Below are positions 16,804 through 24,818 of a stretch of DNA of 64,000 nt, one piece after another (position 1 is the first letter of the stretch; the number at the start of each line of letters is the position of its first letter). The DNA is from Herbaspirillum sp. SJZ107 (GTDB lineage: Bacteria > Pseudomonadota > Gammaproteobacteria > Burkholderiales > Burkholderiaceae_D). The notes under the pieces are model-generated. The model searched no databases. It was not told where the DNA came from and saw only the letters and a program-made list of their open reading frames with translations. Both the position numbers and the translations under genes were made by a program. Location of the stretch: NCBI RefSeq assembly GCF_006715485.1, contig NZ_VFNH01000001.1, forward strand, positions 1,984,001-2,048,000, in the 5' to 3' direction.

Positions 16804-19539
16804 TCATTTCGCGCCCGGCCGCTCGGGCGGCGGTGATGGCGGCAGCTCGTTCGGCAGCGCGTCGCCCAGCAGCGCCAGCGACTCGATCATGGTCAGGCCG
16901 CTCTGCGCAGCATCGTTGGTCGAGACGCCGAGGGCCTCGCCCGTTGGATTCAGCACGTCGGGGCCGGCCAGCGGCCGCGGGCTGGCGCCGCGCCAGCGGC
17001 TCATGTTGGCGATGGCGATCCGGGCAAACGCCGGGTTCCTCGTCTGCGCATAGGCATAGGCCGCCAGGCGCGGGCCGCCCTGGGCCTTTTCGACGTACTG
17101 CGCATCGGCGCCTTCGGTGCCCGTGGCCTTGTCCTTCAACAGCACCTCGCCCGGCGCCTCGCCCAGCCGCGCATACTGCAGCCAGGCCGCGGCAAAGTCC
17201 TTGCGCCCCAGCAGCGGCACCAGCTCGAACATCACCTGGGCACCGCCCTGGATGGTCGACAGGTTGTACAGCACCGGTACCTGGGCATGGGCGACCGGGT
17301 CCGGGATCGGGAACAGCTTGCCGCTGGCCGGGTCGTAGCCGACGGTCATGCTGCCGCGTCCCTTCAGCGGGCCGATCTTGCCGCCGCCGATGTCCGGGTT
17401 CAAGCCGTTGTTCACCCCCGAGCGCAACCAGTACGGCATCGCCAGGATCGAGTCGACGCCGGCCTCGATGCGCTGGCGCCAGCGGATGTCGCCGGTGCGC
17501 TCCCATTCGCTCATCCAGTTGCCGGCCAGGACGTACCAGTCGGGGCCGAGGCGGATGCGGCCCGGGTATTTCGGATCCTGCGGCAGCACCGGCTGGGCCA
17601 GGCGCATCGGGTCGTACCTGACCATCGCCTTGTCGGACTGCAGCTGCTCGCGCATGACGTCGCCGATGCGCTCGTCGGTGGTCAGGTAATAAAAGGGGCG
17701 CCAGTGCGCGGCCTGGCTGATGCGGCCTTCCTTGGAGCCGTCGCCCCACTTCACCACATTGTGGCGCGAGCCCAGGCCCAGCATCGGGCCGAGGTGGTAG
17801 ACATTGGTCTCGCTGGTGTTGCGCGCCAGCGCTTCGGCCATGCGGAACAGGTCGGCGCGGCCGCTGCGCAGGTAGGACGTCCAAAGCCACAGCACGGTGC
17901 CGAGTTCGGTGTTGTCCCAGGCGTAGCCGCCGTGGTCGTAGTTCCACACGTGGCGCTTGAAGTTGTAGCTGTGGATGAAGTCGCCGTAGGTCCAGAAGCC
18001 GTACCAGTTACGATCGTTTTGCTGCTGCTGGTAGAAGGCGAGCGTGGCGTCGAGCTTGTCCTCGACCGCGGCGCGCGCCGGCGTCGCGCGGTCGACGGGT
18101 GTCCACACGCCGAACACGCCGGTGGCGTGGATCGCGGCCGGGGATGCCGACAGCAGCGCGCGCGTGCCGCCGGCTGTCGCCAGCGCGGCCAGCCGGCTGC
18201 GGGACGGCACCGCGCCGGTCGGGGTCAGCGTGAATTCGCTGGTGCGGGCCACGCCGTAGGCTTGCGACATGCCCGCCTGGACGTCCTCGTAAGTCGCGCG
18301 CAGGCCGTGCGCGCGGGTGGCGTAGTGGCGCATGTCCATCGCCGGCGCGTCCGGGGACCATAGCCAGGCGGTCAGTTCTGCTTCTTTGCTGTCCGCCCTG
18401 CGGATGTCGAACGCGGTCGGATAGCTCTGCCAGAAATCCTTGACGCTCAGCGCCAGCCCGCCCGACACGTCGCCCACGAATGCCAGGCCAGAAGCGCGCC
18501 GGCCGCTGTCCGCGAACACCCAGGTGCTCTGCGCATTCGTGCGCTTGACGATATTGAAACCGTTCGGCGTCGGCTGGGTGAGCTTGTAGTCGCTCCAGAT
18601 GGCCAGCTGTTCCTTTTCGCCGTCGCGGCGGCCATAGAATGGGCCACCGTCGATCTTCTGGCCGGCGACCTGGCGCGGATCGGCATTCAGGTCGCCCGGT
18701 TGCAGCGATTCCATCCACAGTCCGCCATCCTGGCCGCCGAAGGCGACGTGGCGGTTGTAGACGTCTTCGCGCAGCGGCACCGTGAAGCGCAGGCCGAGGC
18801 CGCGGATGAAATCCTTCTGCTGGTCGCCGTCGTAAGTAAAGGTGTGGACCACGCGGATCGACGGGTCGCCGGCATAGAAATACAGGCGCAGCGAAAACGG
18901 CAGCCAGCTGCGGCCACCCTGCGCGAGTTTGTGCTTGCCTTCGACCTTGATCACCGCGCGCACCGGGCCCGATTGCTCGACCGTGACCTTGTCGATGTTC
19001 GACGCGAACGGCGCGCGCGCCGGCATCGCGCCCTGTTCCGGGTCCGGTCCCTGCTGCAGCAGGCCGACCAGGCGACCGTTCTTCGCCACCTCGCGGCCGT
19101 CGACCCGGATAGACTGGATCAGGTCGGCGCCGCGGGTCGCCACGCGCACCTGGGCGGCGCCGGTGCCGACGTCGATCCAGCCGCTGCCGTTCTGCACGGT
19201 GAGCTTGGCCGTTTCGTTGTCAGGCGCCGCGCCGGCCGTGATCACATACGGCCCGGCCGCCTGTGCCACCGTGGCGAAGCCGGTGAACTTGAGCGAGCCG
19301 TCGGGCCAGTAAGCCAGCGGCCAGGCTTGCAGCGGTAGCGCCTTGCCGTCCGCTCCCTTGAGGGCAAAGGACTGGCCCTTCTGCACTGTGCCTTGCGCCC
19401 AGGGCACGCCCCAGCTCACGCCGGCGGGCATCCCCGGCGCGTCACCGACCCAGTTCACCGTCATGCTGGCCGGCGCCGCCGCAACGGTTGCGCAACCCAA
19501 TGCCAGCGCGGCCGCCACCCACATCGATTTGATGATCAT
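16804..19539 (-). CDS. Exo-rhamnogalacturonan lyase family protein (PL26-like)
   Basis: The 911-residue protein has a signal peptide (MWVAAALALGCATVAAA) and resembles the three-domain PcRGLX/YetA type of exo-rhamnogalacturonan lyase. The N-terminal beta domain is VNWVGDAPGMPAGVSWGVPW. The central beta-sandwich holds SGPVRAVIKVEGKH and LRLYFYAGDPSIRVVHTFTY. A C-terminal (alpha/alpha) barrel holds NYDHGGYAWDNTELGTVLWL and HNVVKWGDGSKEGRISQAAHW. PL26 enzymes release unsaturated disaccharides from the RG-I chain end. It overlaps the tandem CE12 gene by 4 bases (ATGA), so the two are probably made together. A proline-rich tail ends the protein. Confidence 0.8.
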   Translation of the reverse strand: MIIKSMWVAAALALGCATVAAAPASMTVNWVGDAPGMPAGVSWGVPWAQGTVQKGQSFALKGADGKALPLQAWPLAYWPDGSLKFTGFATVAQAAGPYVITAGAAPDNETAKLTVQNGSGWIDVGTGAAQVRVATRGADLIQSIRVDGREVAKNGRLVGLLQQGPDPEQGAMPARAPFASNIDKVTVEQSGPVRAVIKVEGKHKLAQGGRSWLPFSLRLYFYAGDPSIRVVHTFTYDGDQQKDFIRGLGLRFTVPLREDVYNRHVAFGGQDGGLWMESLQPGDLNADPRQVAGQKIDGGPFYGRRDGEKEQLAIWSDYKLTQPTPNGFNIVKRTNAQSTWVFADSGRRASGLAFVGDVSGGLALSVKDFWQSYPTAFDIRRADSKEAELTAWLWSPDAPAMDMRHYATRAHGLRATYEDVQAGMSQAYGVARTSEFTLTPTGAVPSRSRLAALATAGGTRALLSASPAAIHATGVFGVWTPVDRATPARAAVEDKLDATLAFYQQQQNDRNWYGFWTYGDFIHSYNFKRHVWNYDHGGYAWDNTELGTVLWLWTSYLRSGRADLFRMAEALARNTSETNVYHLGPMLGLGSRHNVVKWGDGSKEGRISQAAHWRPFYYLTTDERIGDVMREQLQSDKAMVRYDPMRLAQPVLPQDPKYPGRIRLGPDWYVLAGNWMSEWERTGDIRWRQRIEAGVDSILAMPYWLRSGVNNGLNPDIGGGKIGPLKGRGSMTVGYDPASGKLFPIPDPVAHAQVPVLYNLSTIQGGAQVMFELVPLLGRKDFAAAWLQYARLGEAPGEVLLKDKATGTEGADAQYVEKAQGGPRLAAYAYAQTRNPAFARIAIANMSRWRGASPRPLAGPDVLNPTGEALGVSTNDAAQSGLTMIESLALLGDALPNELPPSPPPERPGAK

Positions 19540-21182
19540 TTCGCCGCCACTGCCTTGTCGGTGAAGTAGCCTGCCAGCGGATTGCCGGGCAAGGTCTTGA
19601 GGCCGGCCACGACGCGGGCGGCATTGAAATCGGCACCCTGCGCGTTGGTGTGGGTGCGCGCATCCGAAAAGAAGGTATCGACCGTGGCCGCACCGGCCCG
19701 GCGGTAGCCGTCGGACACGATCATGGTCAGGTCCATGAACAGGGCGCCGCCGTCCTGCGCGACCTGGCGGTCCCAGTCGGCGAAGGTGGCGAAGTCGCGG
19801 CCTTCCTGCCAGCGGTCGCGGTGCGGCACCGGCGAGGCCAGGATCACGGTTGCGCCCCTGGCGCGGGCGTCGGCGACGTACCTGGCCATGTACCAGCCGA
19901 AGCTGTGCACCTGTTCCTTGCTGCCATCGGGACGGGTGTCCTCGACCGTCTCGGGGCCGGTGCCGGGCGCCGAGGCGCGGTTCTTCATGGCCGGGTCGCC
20001 GATGCGGCCGCCGTCGTTGTGGCCGAACTGGACGATCACGATGTCGCCGCGCTTGAGCTGCGCCAGCACCTTGTCCCAGCGGCCTTCGGTATAGAAGGTA
20101 CGGCTGCTGCGGCCGCCGATGGCGGCGTTCACGAGGTTGATCTTGCGCGCATCGAAATACGGCGCGATGCGCTCGCCCCAGCCGATGGCGCCGTTGGCGC
20201 CGCCGCTCTTGACGGTGGAATCGCCGACCAGGAACAGCGTCGGCAAGGCGGGGTTCAGCGGCGCCTCGTCGCGCACGCTCCTGGCATCGACCACCGGCCG
20301 CTCGTCCTCGGCCGGCTTCAGGTAGGCCGCGATGCGCTTGTCGCCGAGTCCCTTCAGGCCGGCCACGACCAGCTGCGCGTTGAGCTGGGCGCCGGCCCAG
20401 TTGGTGTGCACGTGTTCGTCCGGCGTCGTCAGCGGGAACAGGTTCATCACCGCGTCATGACCGAGAGCGTCGTAGCGGCTCGCCGCCATCGCGTTCAGGT
20501 CGATGAAGCCGGCGTGCTCGCTGCGCGCCACCTCCTCGGCCCAGCCGGCGTAGTCGCCCTTGTTGCGCTTGATTTTGCCCTGCTCGTCCCAGGCTTTACG
20601 CGGAATCAGTGACACCACCACCGGCGTCGCTCCTTTGGCGCGCGCGTCCACGATGAACTTGCGCAGGTACCAGCCGTAGCTGTGCACCGTCTCGTGCTTC
20701 CCGGTGAGGATGTTGTCGATCTCCTCGGATTCGTTGCCGGTGCCGCGGATGGTGCCGCGGGCGCGTTTGTCGTCGTTCAGCGGTGCGGCGTCGTTGTGCC
20801 CGAACTGCATCAGGACGATGTCGCCCGGCTTGACGAAGGCCAGCGTCTTGTCCCAATGGCCGCTGGTCAGATAGGTGCGGCTGGACAGGCCGCCGACCGC
20901 GCGATTCACCACGTTCACCTTGGCCGGGTCGAAATACGCCGCGATCGGATTGCCCCAGCCCCACTGGCCGGCGGGTCCCTTGCCCTGGCCGTCGTCGCGG
21001 CCGTTGCGCACGGTGGAGTCGCCGATCAGGATGATCGAGGGCAGCGCCGGGTTGGCGGGCGCCGGCAGCGTGACCTGGGCGCGCGCCGGATCGGTGTTGA
21101 CGGCAGCGGGCAGGGGCTGCTGCGCGCAGGCCGGCAATGCGGCAGCCAGCAGCAGGCCGGCCATGAGTGACAGGAAGCGCAT
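19536..21182 (-). CDS. Tandem (two-domain) CE12 rhamnogalacturonan acetylesterase
   Basis: The 548-residue protein carries two complete SGNH esterase domains. Domain 1 has GDSTVRNG (Ser56), GHND (128-131) and DEHVHTN (Asp255/His259). Domain 2 has GDSTVKSG (Ser322), GHND (387-390) and DARTHTN (Asp507/His511). Both full catalytic sets are present, so both domains may be active. The signal peptide ends ALPACAQQ; Cys19 could make it a lipoprotein, although Pro at -2 is unusual. CE12 enzymes deacetylate RG-I. It is the first gene of the six-gene minus-strand operon, divergent from the PL22-like gene with about 160 bases between starts. Confidence 0.85.
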   Translation of the reverse strand: MRFLSLMAGLLLAAALPACAQQPLPAAVNTDPARAQVTLPAPANPALPSIILIGDSTVRNGRDDGQGKGPAGQWGWGNPIAAYFDPAKVNVVNRAVGGLSSRTYLTSGHWDKTLAFVKPGDIVLMQFGHNDAAPLNDDKRARGTIRGTGNESEEIDNILTGKHETVHSYGWYLRKFIVDARAKGATPVVVSLIPRKAWDEQGKIKRNKGDYAGWAEEVARSEHAGFIDLNAMAASRYDALGHDAVMNLFPLTTPDEHVHTNWAGAQLNAQLVVAGLKGLGDKRIAAYLKPAEDERPVVDARSVRDEAPLNPALPTLFLVGDSTVKSGGANGAIGWGERIAPYFDARKINLVNAAIGGRSSRTFYTEGRWDKVLAQLKRGDIVIVQFGHNDGGRIGDPAMKNRASAPGTGPETVEDTRPDGSKEQVHSFGWYMARYVADARARGATVILASPVPHRDRWQEGRDFATFADWDRQVAQDGGALFMDLTMIVSDGYRRAGAATVDTFFSDARTHTNAQGADFNAARVVAGLKTLPGNPLAGYFTDKAVAAK

Positions 21183-21345
21183 GGGGCGTCTCTCGTTCTT
21201 ATAGGTGGAGCCCCGATTTTATGCGAGCCCGATGTGCCCGCCATGCCATCGCTTCCAAAGAATCAGCAAGATGAGCGGTTATCGCCATCCTGCCGCGCCC
21301 CGCTGCTGGGAGAATGGCGCAGTCCCAACCACCCTGAATGACGCC

Positions 21346-22689
21346 ATGGCTTCCCGTCTCCATGCAAGTGCCCTACTCGCCGCCCTGCTGCTCGCCTCCG
21401 TCGATGCGTCCGCCCAGATCGGCAAGCGCTTCCCGTCCGAAAAGAAGATCGTCAAGGACCCGGTAACGGGCACGATGCTCACCTTCCTCACCAGCCAGCC
21501 GCATGGCGACTCCAAGATCTACCCGACCCACCCGCAATGGACCGCCGACGGCAAGTGGGTGGTATTCCGCTCCAGCCTCGTGCGCGGGGAGGCCATGGCC
21601 GTCAACGAAGCCAGCGGCGACATCGTGCAGGTCAGCGAAGGCGGCTACCAGGGCATGCTGAACCTGGCGCGCAAGTCGATGCAGCTGTACTTCATGCGCA
21701 GCGGCGCCAGCGGGCTGCAGGTGGTCGAGGTCGACCTGGCGCGCGTGTTCGCCGACAGCGGCGCCGGTAAAATGAAGACTGCAAGCAGCTACCAGCGCGT
21801 GGCCGGCACCGTGCCGGCGGGCCTGGAAGGCGGCGGCGACATGGCGCTCGACGCCGACGAGGAGTGGGTCTATTTCCGCGTCGGGAAGAACGAGGCCGCG
21901 CGCCACCTTCCCGCAGGGACGAAGATCGAACCGAACTTCGGGCCGCGCAACATGGGTGCCGGGCCGACCGGCATCGCGCGCATGAACGTGCATAGCGGCG
22001 AGATCCGCCACGTGGTGTCGGTACCCTTCCAGATCGGCCACATCCAGGCCAACCTGTACAACCCGGGCGAGATCGTGTTCTGCTGGGAGACCGGCGGCAA
22101 GTCGCCGCAGCGCACCTGGACCGTGAAGGCCGACGGCAGCGGCCTGCGCAAGCTGTACCCGGAAGCGTCCTACGAATGGGTGACGCACGAGGCGGTGATC
22201 GGCAAGGACGAGGTGGCGATGGCGATCATGGGCCACCGCCAGATCGCCGGCGCAGCGGCCAGCGTCGACGGCCCCGCCACCGACGTCGGTGGCGCCAACC
22301 CCGGCCAGGACCAGGCCTGGGGCGACGCCGGCACCCGCGAAAAACCGACCGGCCTGGCCATCGTCAATCTGCGCACGCGCCAGATGCAGATCGTCGGACA
22401 GACCCCGTCCGGCAGCGGCCTGTGGCACGTGCACGGCTCGAGCGACGGCCGCTGGGCCGTGGGCGACGACTTTTCGCGCAGCGTGTACCTGATCGACCGC
22501 CGCACGCGCGAGATGATGCTGCTGACGACCGGGCACAAGACCACGGCGGCCGATCATACGCACCCGACCTTCAATGCGGACGGGACCAGGATCGAGATCC
22601 AGTCGGCGATGCTGTCGGCGGACGGGCGCAGCATGAATATCGTGGTGGTGCCGGTGCCGGAGGATTGGCTGAAACGGCCGAAGCAGTAA
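21346..22689 (+). CDS. PL22-like beta-propeller protein (oligogalacturonate lyase-related)
   Basis: The 447-residue protein starts at ATG 21346, which gives a clear signal peptide (ASALLAALLLASVDASAQ); the open frame extends upstream without one. It is a TolB/PL22-style propeller: THPQWTADGKWVVFRSS, then GHIQANLYNPGEIVFCWETG, RTWTVKADGSGLRKLYP, VTHEAVIGKDEVAM, HVHGSSDGRWAVGDD and THPTFNADGTRIEIQSAML. The order of His-containing blades matches PL22 enzymes, but it differs clearly from the PL22 at 10949. It may be a lyase for a different oligosaccharide. It is transcribed alone, divergent from the tandem CE12 gene, and ends before a palindromic repeat. Confidence 0.65.
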   Translation: MASRLHASALLAALLLASVDASAQIGKRFPSEKKIVKDPVTGTMLTFLTSQPHGDSKIYPTHPQWTADGKWVVFRSSLVRGEAMAVNEASGDIVQVSEGGYQGMLNLARKSMQLYFMRSGASGLQVVEVDLARVFADSGAGKMKTASSYQRVAGTVPAGLEGGGDMALDADEEWVYFRVGKNEAARHLPAGTKIEPNFGPRNMGAGPTGIARMNVHSGEIRHVVSVPFQIGHIQANLYNPGEIVFCWETGGKSPQRTWTVKADGSGLRKLYPEASYEWVTHEAVIGKDEVAMAIMGHRQIAGAAASVDGPATDVGGANPGQDQAWGDAGTREKPTGLAIVNLRTRQMQIVGQTPSGSGLWHVHGSSDGRWAVGDDFSRSVYLIDRRTREMMLLTTGHKTTAADHTHPTFNADGTRIEIQSAMLSADGRSMNIVVVPVPEDWLKRPKQ

Positions 22690-22728
22690 TTAGAAGCCTG
22701 GCGTAGAGCTGGACACGGATGTATAAAC

Positions 22729-22805
22729 GCCGCCCCTGCGGAGGCAGGGGCCCAAGTTCGCGGCAAACCGAAAAACTTGGCCCCCTGCCTTCGCAGGGGC
22801 GACGG
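22729..22805. repeat. Dispersed palindromic repeat, two inverted arms
   Basis: Arm 1 (22729-22758) reads GCCGCCCCTGCGGAGGCAGG then GGCCCAAGTT; arm 2 (22774-22805) is its inverse, AACTTGGCCCCCTGCC then TTCGCAGGGGCGACGG. The spacer is 15 bases. It lies between the convergent PL22-like and DUF1080 genes and reaches to the DUF1080 stop codon, so it could serve as a two-way terminator. Confidence 0.75.
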
Positions 22806-22806
22806 G

Positions 22807-23472
22807 TCAAGGCAGCGTGACAATGGTCACATTCCGCAGCTCATACGGCGCGCCCTCCAACTGGAACCCGATCCTGCCGCTGGCCGGATTCGCCCCCGTG
22901 ACCCGGTTCTGCGCAACGCCATTGATCGACACCTCGATCGTCCCGTCGCGGCACACCACGTCCATGCTGTTCCACGCGCCGGCCGGCCGTTCGCTGTCGG
23001 CCGCGCTGTGCGCCTTGATCGGCGTAGCGGCGCCCGGCGCTGTGGTCAAGGGTTCGGCGAAAGACGCGCCGGCCATCGGCAGCAGGTCGCCGGCGGCGCC
23101 GAATTTGGTCTGCACCTGCTGGCTGAGCGGCCAGACGCGATCCTTCGGGCCGCCCTGGATGTGCAGCAGCACGCCGCCGTTGCCCGGTTTGCCGGGCCAG
23201 CGCCATTCGGCATGCAGGCGGTAGTTGGTGTAGGTGGCGCGGGTGGCGACGTAGCCGGACGGATTGCCGGCCACGGCGATCACGCCGCCGGGACGCGCCG
23301 CCAGCACCTGCTCCATCGTGCCGGCCGGCGTGGTGACCAGTTCGAAGGCGCCGAAGCCCTGGGCATCGAACAGGGAGACCGGCGCGGACGGCGGCGCGCT
23401 GGCGCAGCCGGTCATGAGGACGCAGGCCAGCGCCACCGAACACATCTTTAGCTTTACCATATTCACTTTCAT
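22807..23472 (-). CDS. DUF1080 (3-keto-disaccharide hydrolase-type) lipoprotein
   Basis: The 221-residue protein has a lipobox (LMTGC, Cys23) and a DUF1080 domain. The landmarks are the early WRWPGKPGNGGVLLHIQGG, which matches the family's W...GNSG block, and the late GAWNSMDVVCRDGTIEVSING followed by GRIGFQLEGAPYELRNVTI. DUF1080 proteins are concanavalin A-like and are linked to 3-keto-glucoside hydrolysis or sugar binding. The activity on pectin fragments is unknown. Its start is 32 bases from the start of the divergent esterase gene, so both probably share one promoter region. ATG codons at 23460 and 23445 are alternative starts. Confidence 0.78.
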   Translation of the reverse strand: MKVNMVKLKMCSVALACVLMTGCASAPPSAPVSLFDAQGFGAFELVTTPAGTMEQVLAARPGGVIAVAGNPSGYVATRATYTNYRLHAEWRWPGKPGNGGVLLHIQGGPKDRVWPLSQQVQTKFGAAGDLLPMAGASFAEPLTTAPGAATPIKAHSAADSERPAGAWNSMDVVCRDGTIEVSINGVAQNRVTGANPASGRIGFQLEGAPYELRNVTIVTLP

Positions 23473-23504
23473 CGATTACAACGACCCATATCAAGGAGAC
23501 TCGA

Positions 23505-24416
23505 ATGAAGCAGACCGCCCTCGCCCTGCTCTTTGCCGCCGCCCTGCCGCTCGCCCAGGCCCAGACGCCCTCGGTCATGGCATTGTGGCCCGAAGGCGTC
23601 CCCGGCGCAAAGACCGGACTGGGACCGGAGCGCAACGACAAAGGCACGACCACCAACGTCAGCGAACCGACCCTCACTGTGTTCAGGCCCGCGGTCGACC
23701 GTCCGAACGGCACCGCCGTCATCATCGCGCCGGGTGGCGGCTACGTGATGCAGGCAACCGCGCGCGAGGGCGAGCAATACGCCAACTGGCTCAGCACCCT
23801 CGGCGTCACCAGTTTCGTCCTGAAGTACCGCCTTGCCGAATTCGGCCACCCGGCACCGCTGCAGGATGTGCTGCGGGCGGTGCGCCTGGTGCGCGAGCAT
23901 GCGGCCGAACTGCACGTGCGTCCCGACCGCATCGGCGTGATGGGCAGCTCGGCCGGCGGCCACCTTGCTGCCAGTGCCGGCACCCTGTTCGACAGCCCGC
24001 TGGGCCGCACCGGCGCCGCCATCGACAAGGTCAGCGCCCGGCCGGACTTCCTGATGCTGATGTACCCGGTGATCACGATGGAAGAGCCGGCCGTGCACAA
24101 GGGTTCGCGCAAGGCGCTGCTGGGTGCCAACCCGAGCGCCGAAGCCATCCAGCTGATGTCGCTCGAAAAGCAGGTGACTGCGCGCACGCCGCCGACGCTG
24201 CTGATCCACACCCAGGAAGACCAGGCGGTGCCGGTCGAGAACAGCATCCTGTTCTACCAGGCGCTCACGCGGGCCAAGGTGCCGGCCGAGATGTACCTGT
24301 TCGAGCATGGGTCGCATGGGATGGGGATGCGGGCCGGGTTGGGGACGGCGTCGATGTGGCCGCGCCGGGCGGAGGAGTGGTTGAAGGACCGGGGGTTGCT
24401 GGATCCGGTTAAATAA
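23505..24416 (+). CDS. Secreted alpha/beta-hydrolase esterase (BD-FAE/acetylesterase-like)
   Basis: The 303-residue protein has a signal peptide (ALALLFAAALPLAQAQ) and an alpha/beta-hydrolase fold: oxyanion strand VIIAPGGGYV, nucleophile GSSAGGHLAAS, Asp in QEDQAVPVEN and His in HGSHGMGM. It resembles acetylesterases and feruloyl esterases of plant-wall degradation. AAGGAGACTCGA precedes the ATG. The 54416 gene encodes a related protein (VIVAPGGGF, VLKYRL, GFSAGA). It probably removes acetyl or similar groups from oligosaccharides; the substrate is unknown. Confidence 0.8.
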   Translation: MKQTALALLFAAALPLAQAQTPSVMALWPEGVPGAKTGLGPERNDKGTTTNVSEPTLTVFRPAVDRPNGTAVIIAPGGGYVMQATAREGEQYANWLSTLGVTSFVLKYRLAEFGHPAPLQDVLRAVRLVREHAAELHVRPDRIGVMGSSAGGHLAASAGTLFDSPLGRTGAAIDKVSARPDFLMLMYPVITMEEPAVHKGSRKALLGANPSAEAIQLMSLEKQVTARTPPTLLIHTQEDQAVPVENSILFYQALTRAKVPAEMYLFEHGSHGMGMRAGLGTASMWPRRAEEWLKDRGLLDPVK

Positions 24417-24446
24417 GGCGCGTCACCGCGGTCCCGCTACCTTGCC

Positions 24447-24475
24447 CCGTCGCCCCTGCCTGCGCAGGGACGACG
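24447..24475. repeat. Shortened copy of the dispersed palindromic repeat
   Basis: CCGTCGCCCCTGC, loop CTGC, then GCAGGGACGACG. Only the outer ends of the two-arm element are present, joined directly, as if the two inner arms had been lost. It lies between the convergent esterase and rhaM genes. Confidence 0.6.
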
Positions 24476-24503
24476 TGCTCCGGCCGCAGGCCGCAAGCGC
24501 GGT

Positions 24504-24818
24504 TCACGCCATATGGAACATCGGCACCAAGCCCCATTCCTTCGGCCGGTTCCCCGGCTCCACCTCCATCAGCGGCGCCATCGAATCCCACCAGCGCTGC
24601 ATGACCGGCAGCCCGGGCAGCGCCGCGCTGGTCTCCCCTTCGCGCAGCTTCAGCACCGCGAACAGGTGCAGCGTTTCCTCGTCCAGGAAGATCGCGTAGT
24701 CGTAGATGCCGGCGTCGCGCAAGGCCTGCGACAGCTCCGGCCAGATGTCGTCGTGGCGGCGCTTGTACTCCTCGACCTGGCCCGGCTTGAGCTTCATGCG
24801 GAAGGCGCGCATGCTCAT
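24504..24818 (-). CDS. rhaM: L-rhamnose mutarotase
   Basis: The protein is 104 residues, exactly the usual RhaM length. It begins RAFRMKLKPGQVEEYKRRHD and continues with IWPELSQALRDAGIYDYAIF, LDEETLHLFAVL, RWWDSMAPLMEVEPGNRP and a C-terminal LVPMFHM, all family landmarks. RhaM interconverts alpha- and beta-rhamnopyranose in the cytoplasm and supplies the anomer used by RhaI. The start at 24818 overlaps the GH105 stop (ATGA). It is the last gene of the rhaD-rhaI-GH106-GH105 operon. In Rhizobium the equivalent (rhaU) lies among the transporter genes, so its place here is rearranged. Confidence 0.93.
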   Translation of the reverse strand: MSMRAFRMKLKPGQVEEYKRRHDDIWPELSQALRDAGIYDYAIFLDEETLHLFAVLKLREGETSAALPGLPVMQRWWDSMAPLMEVEPGNRPKEWGLVPMFHMA

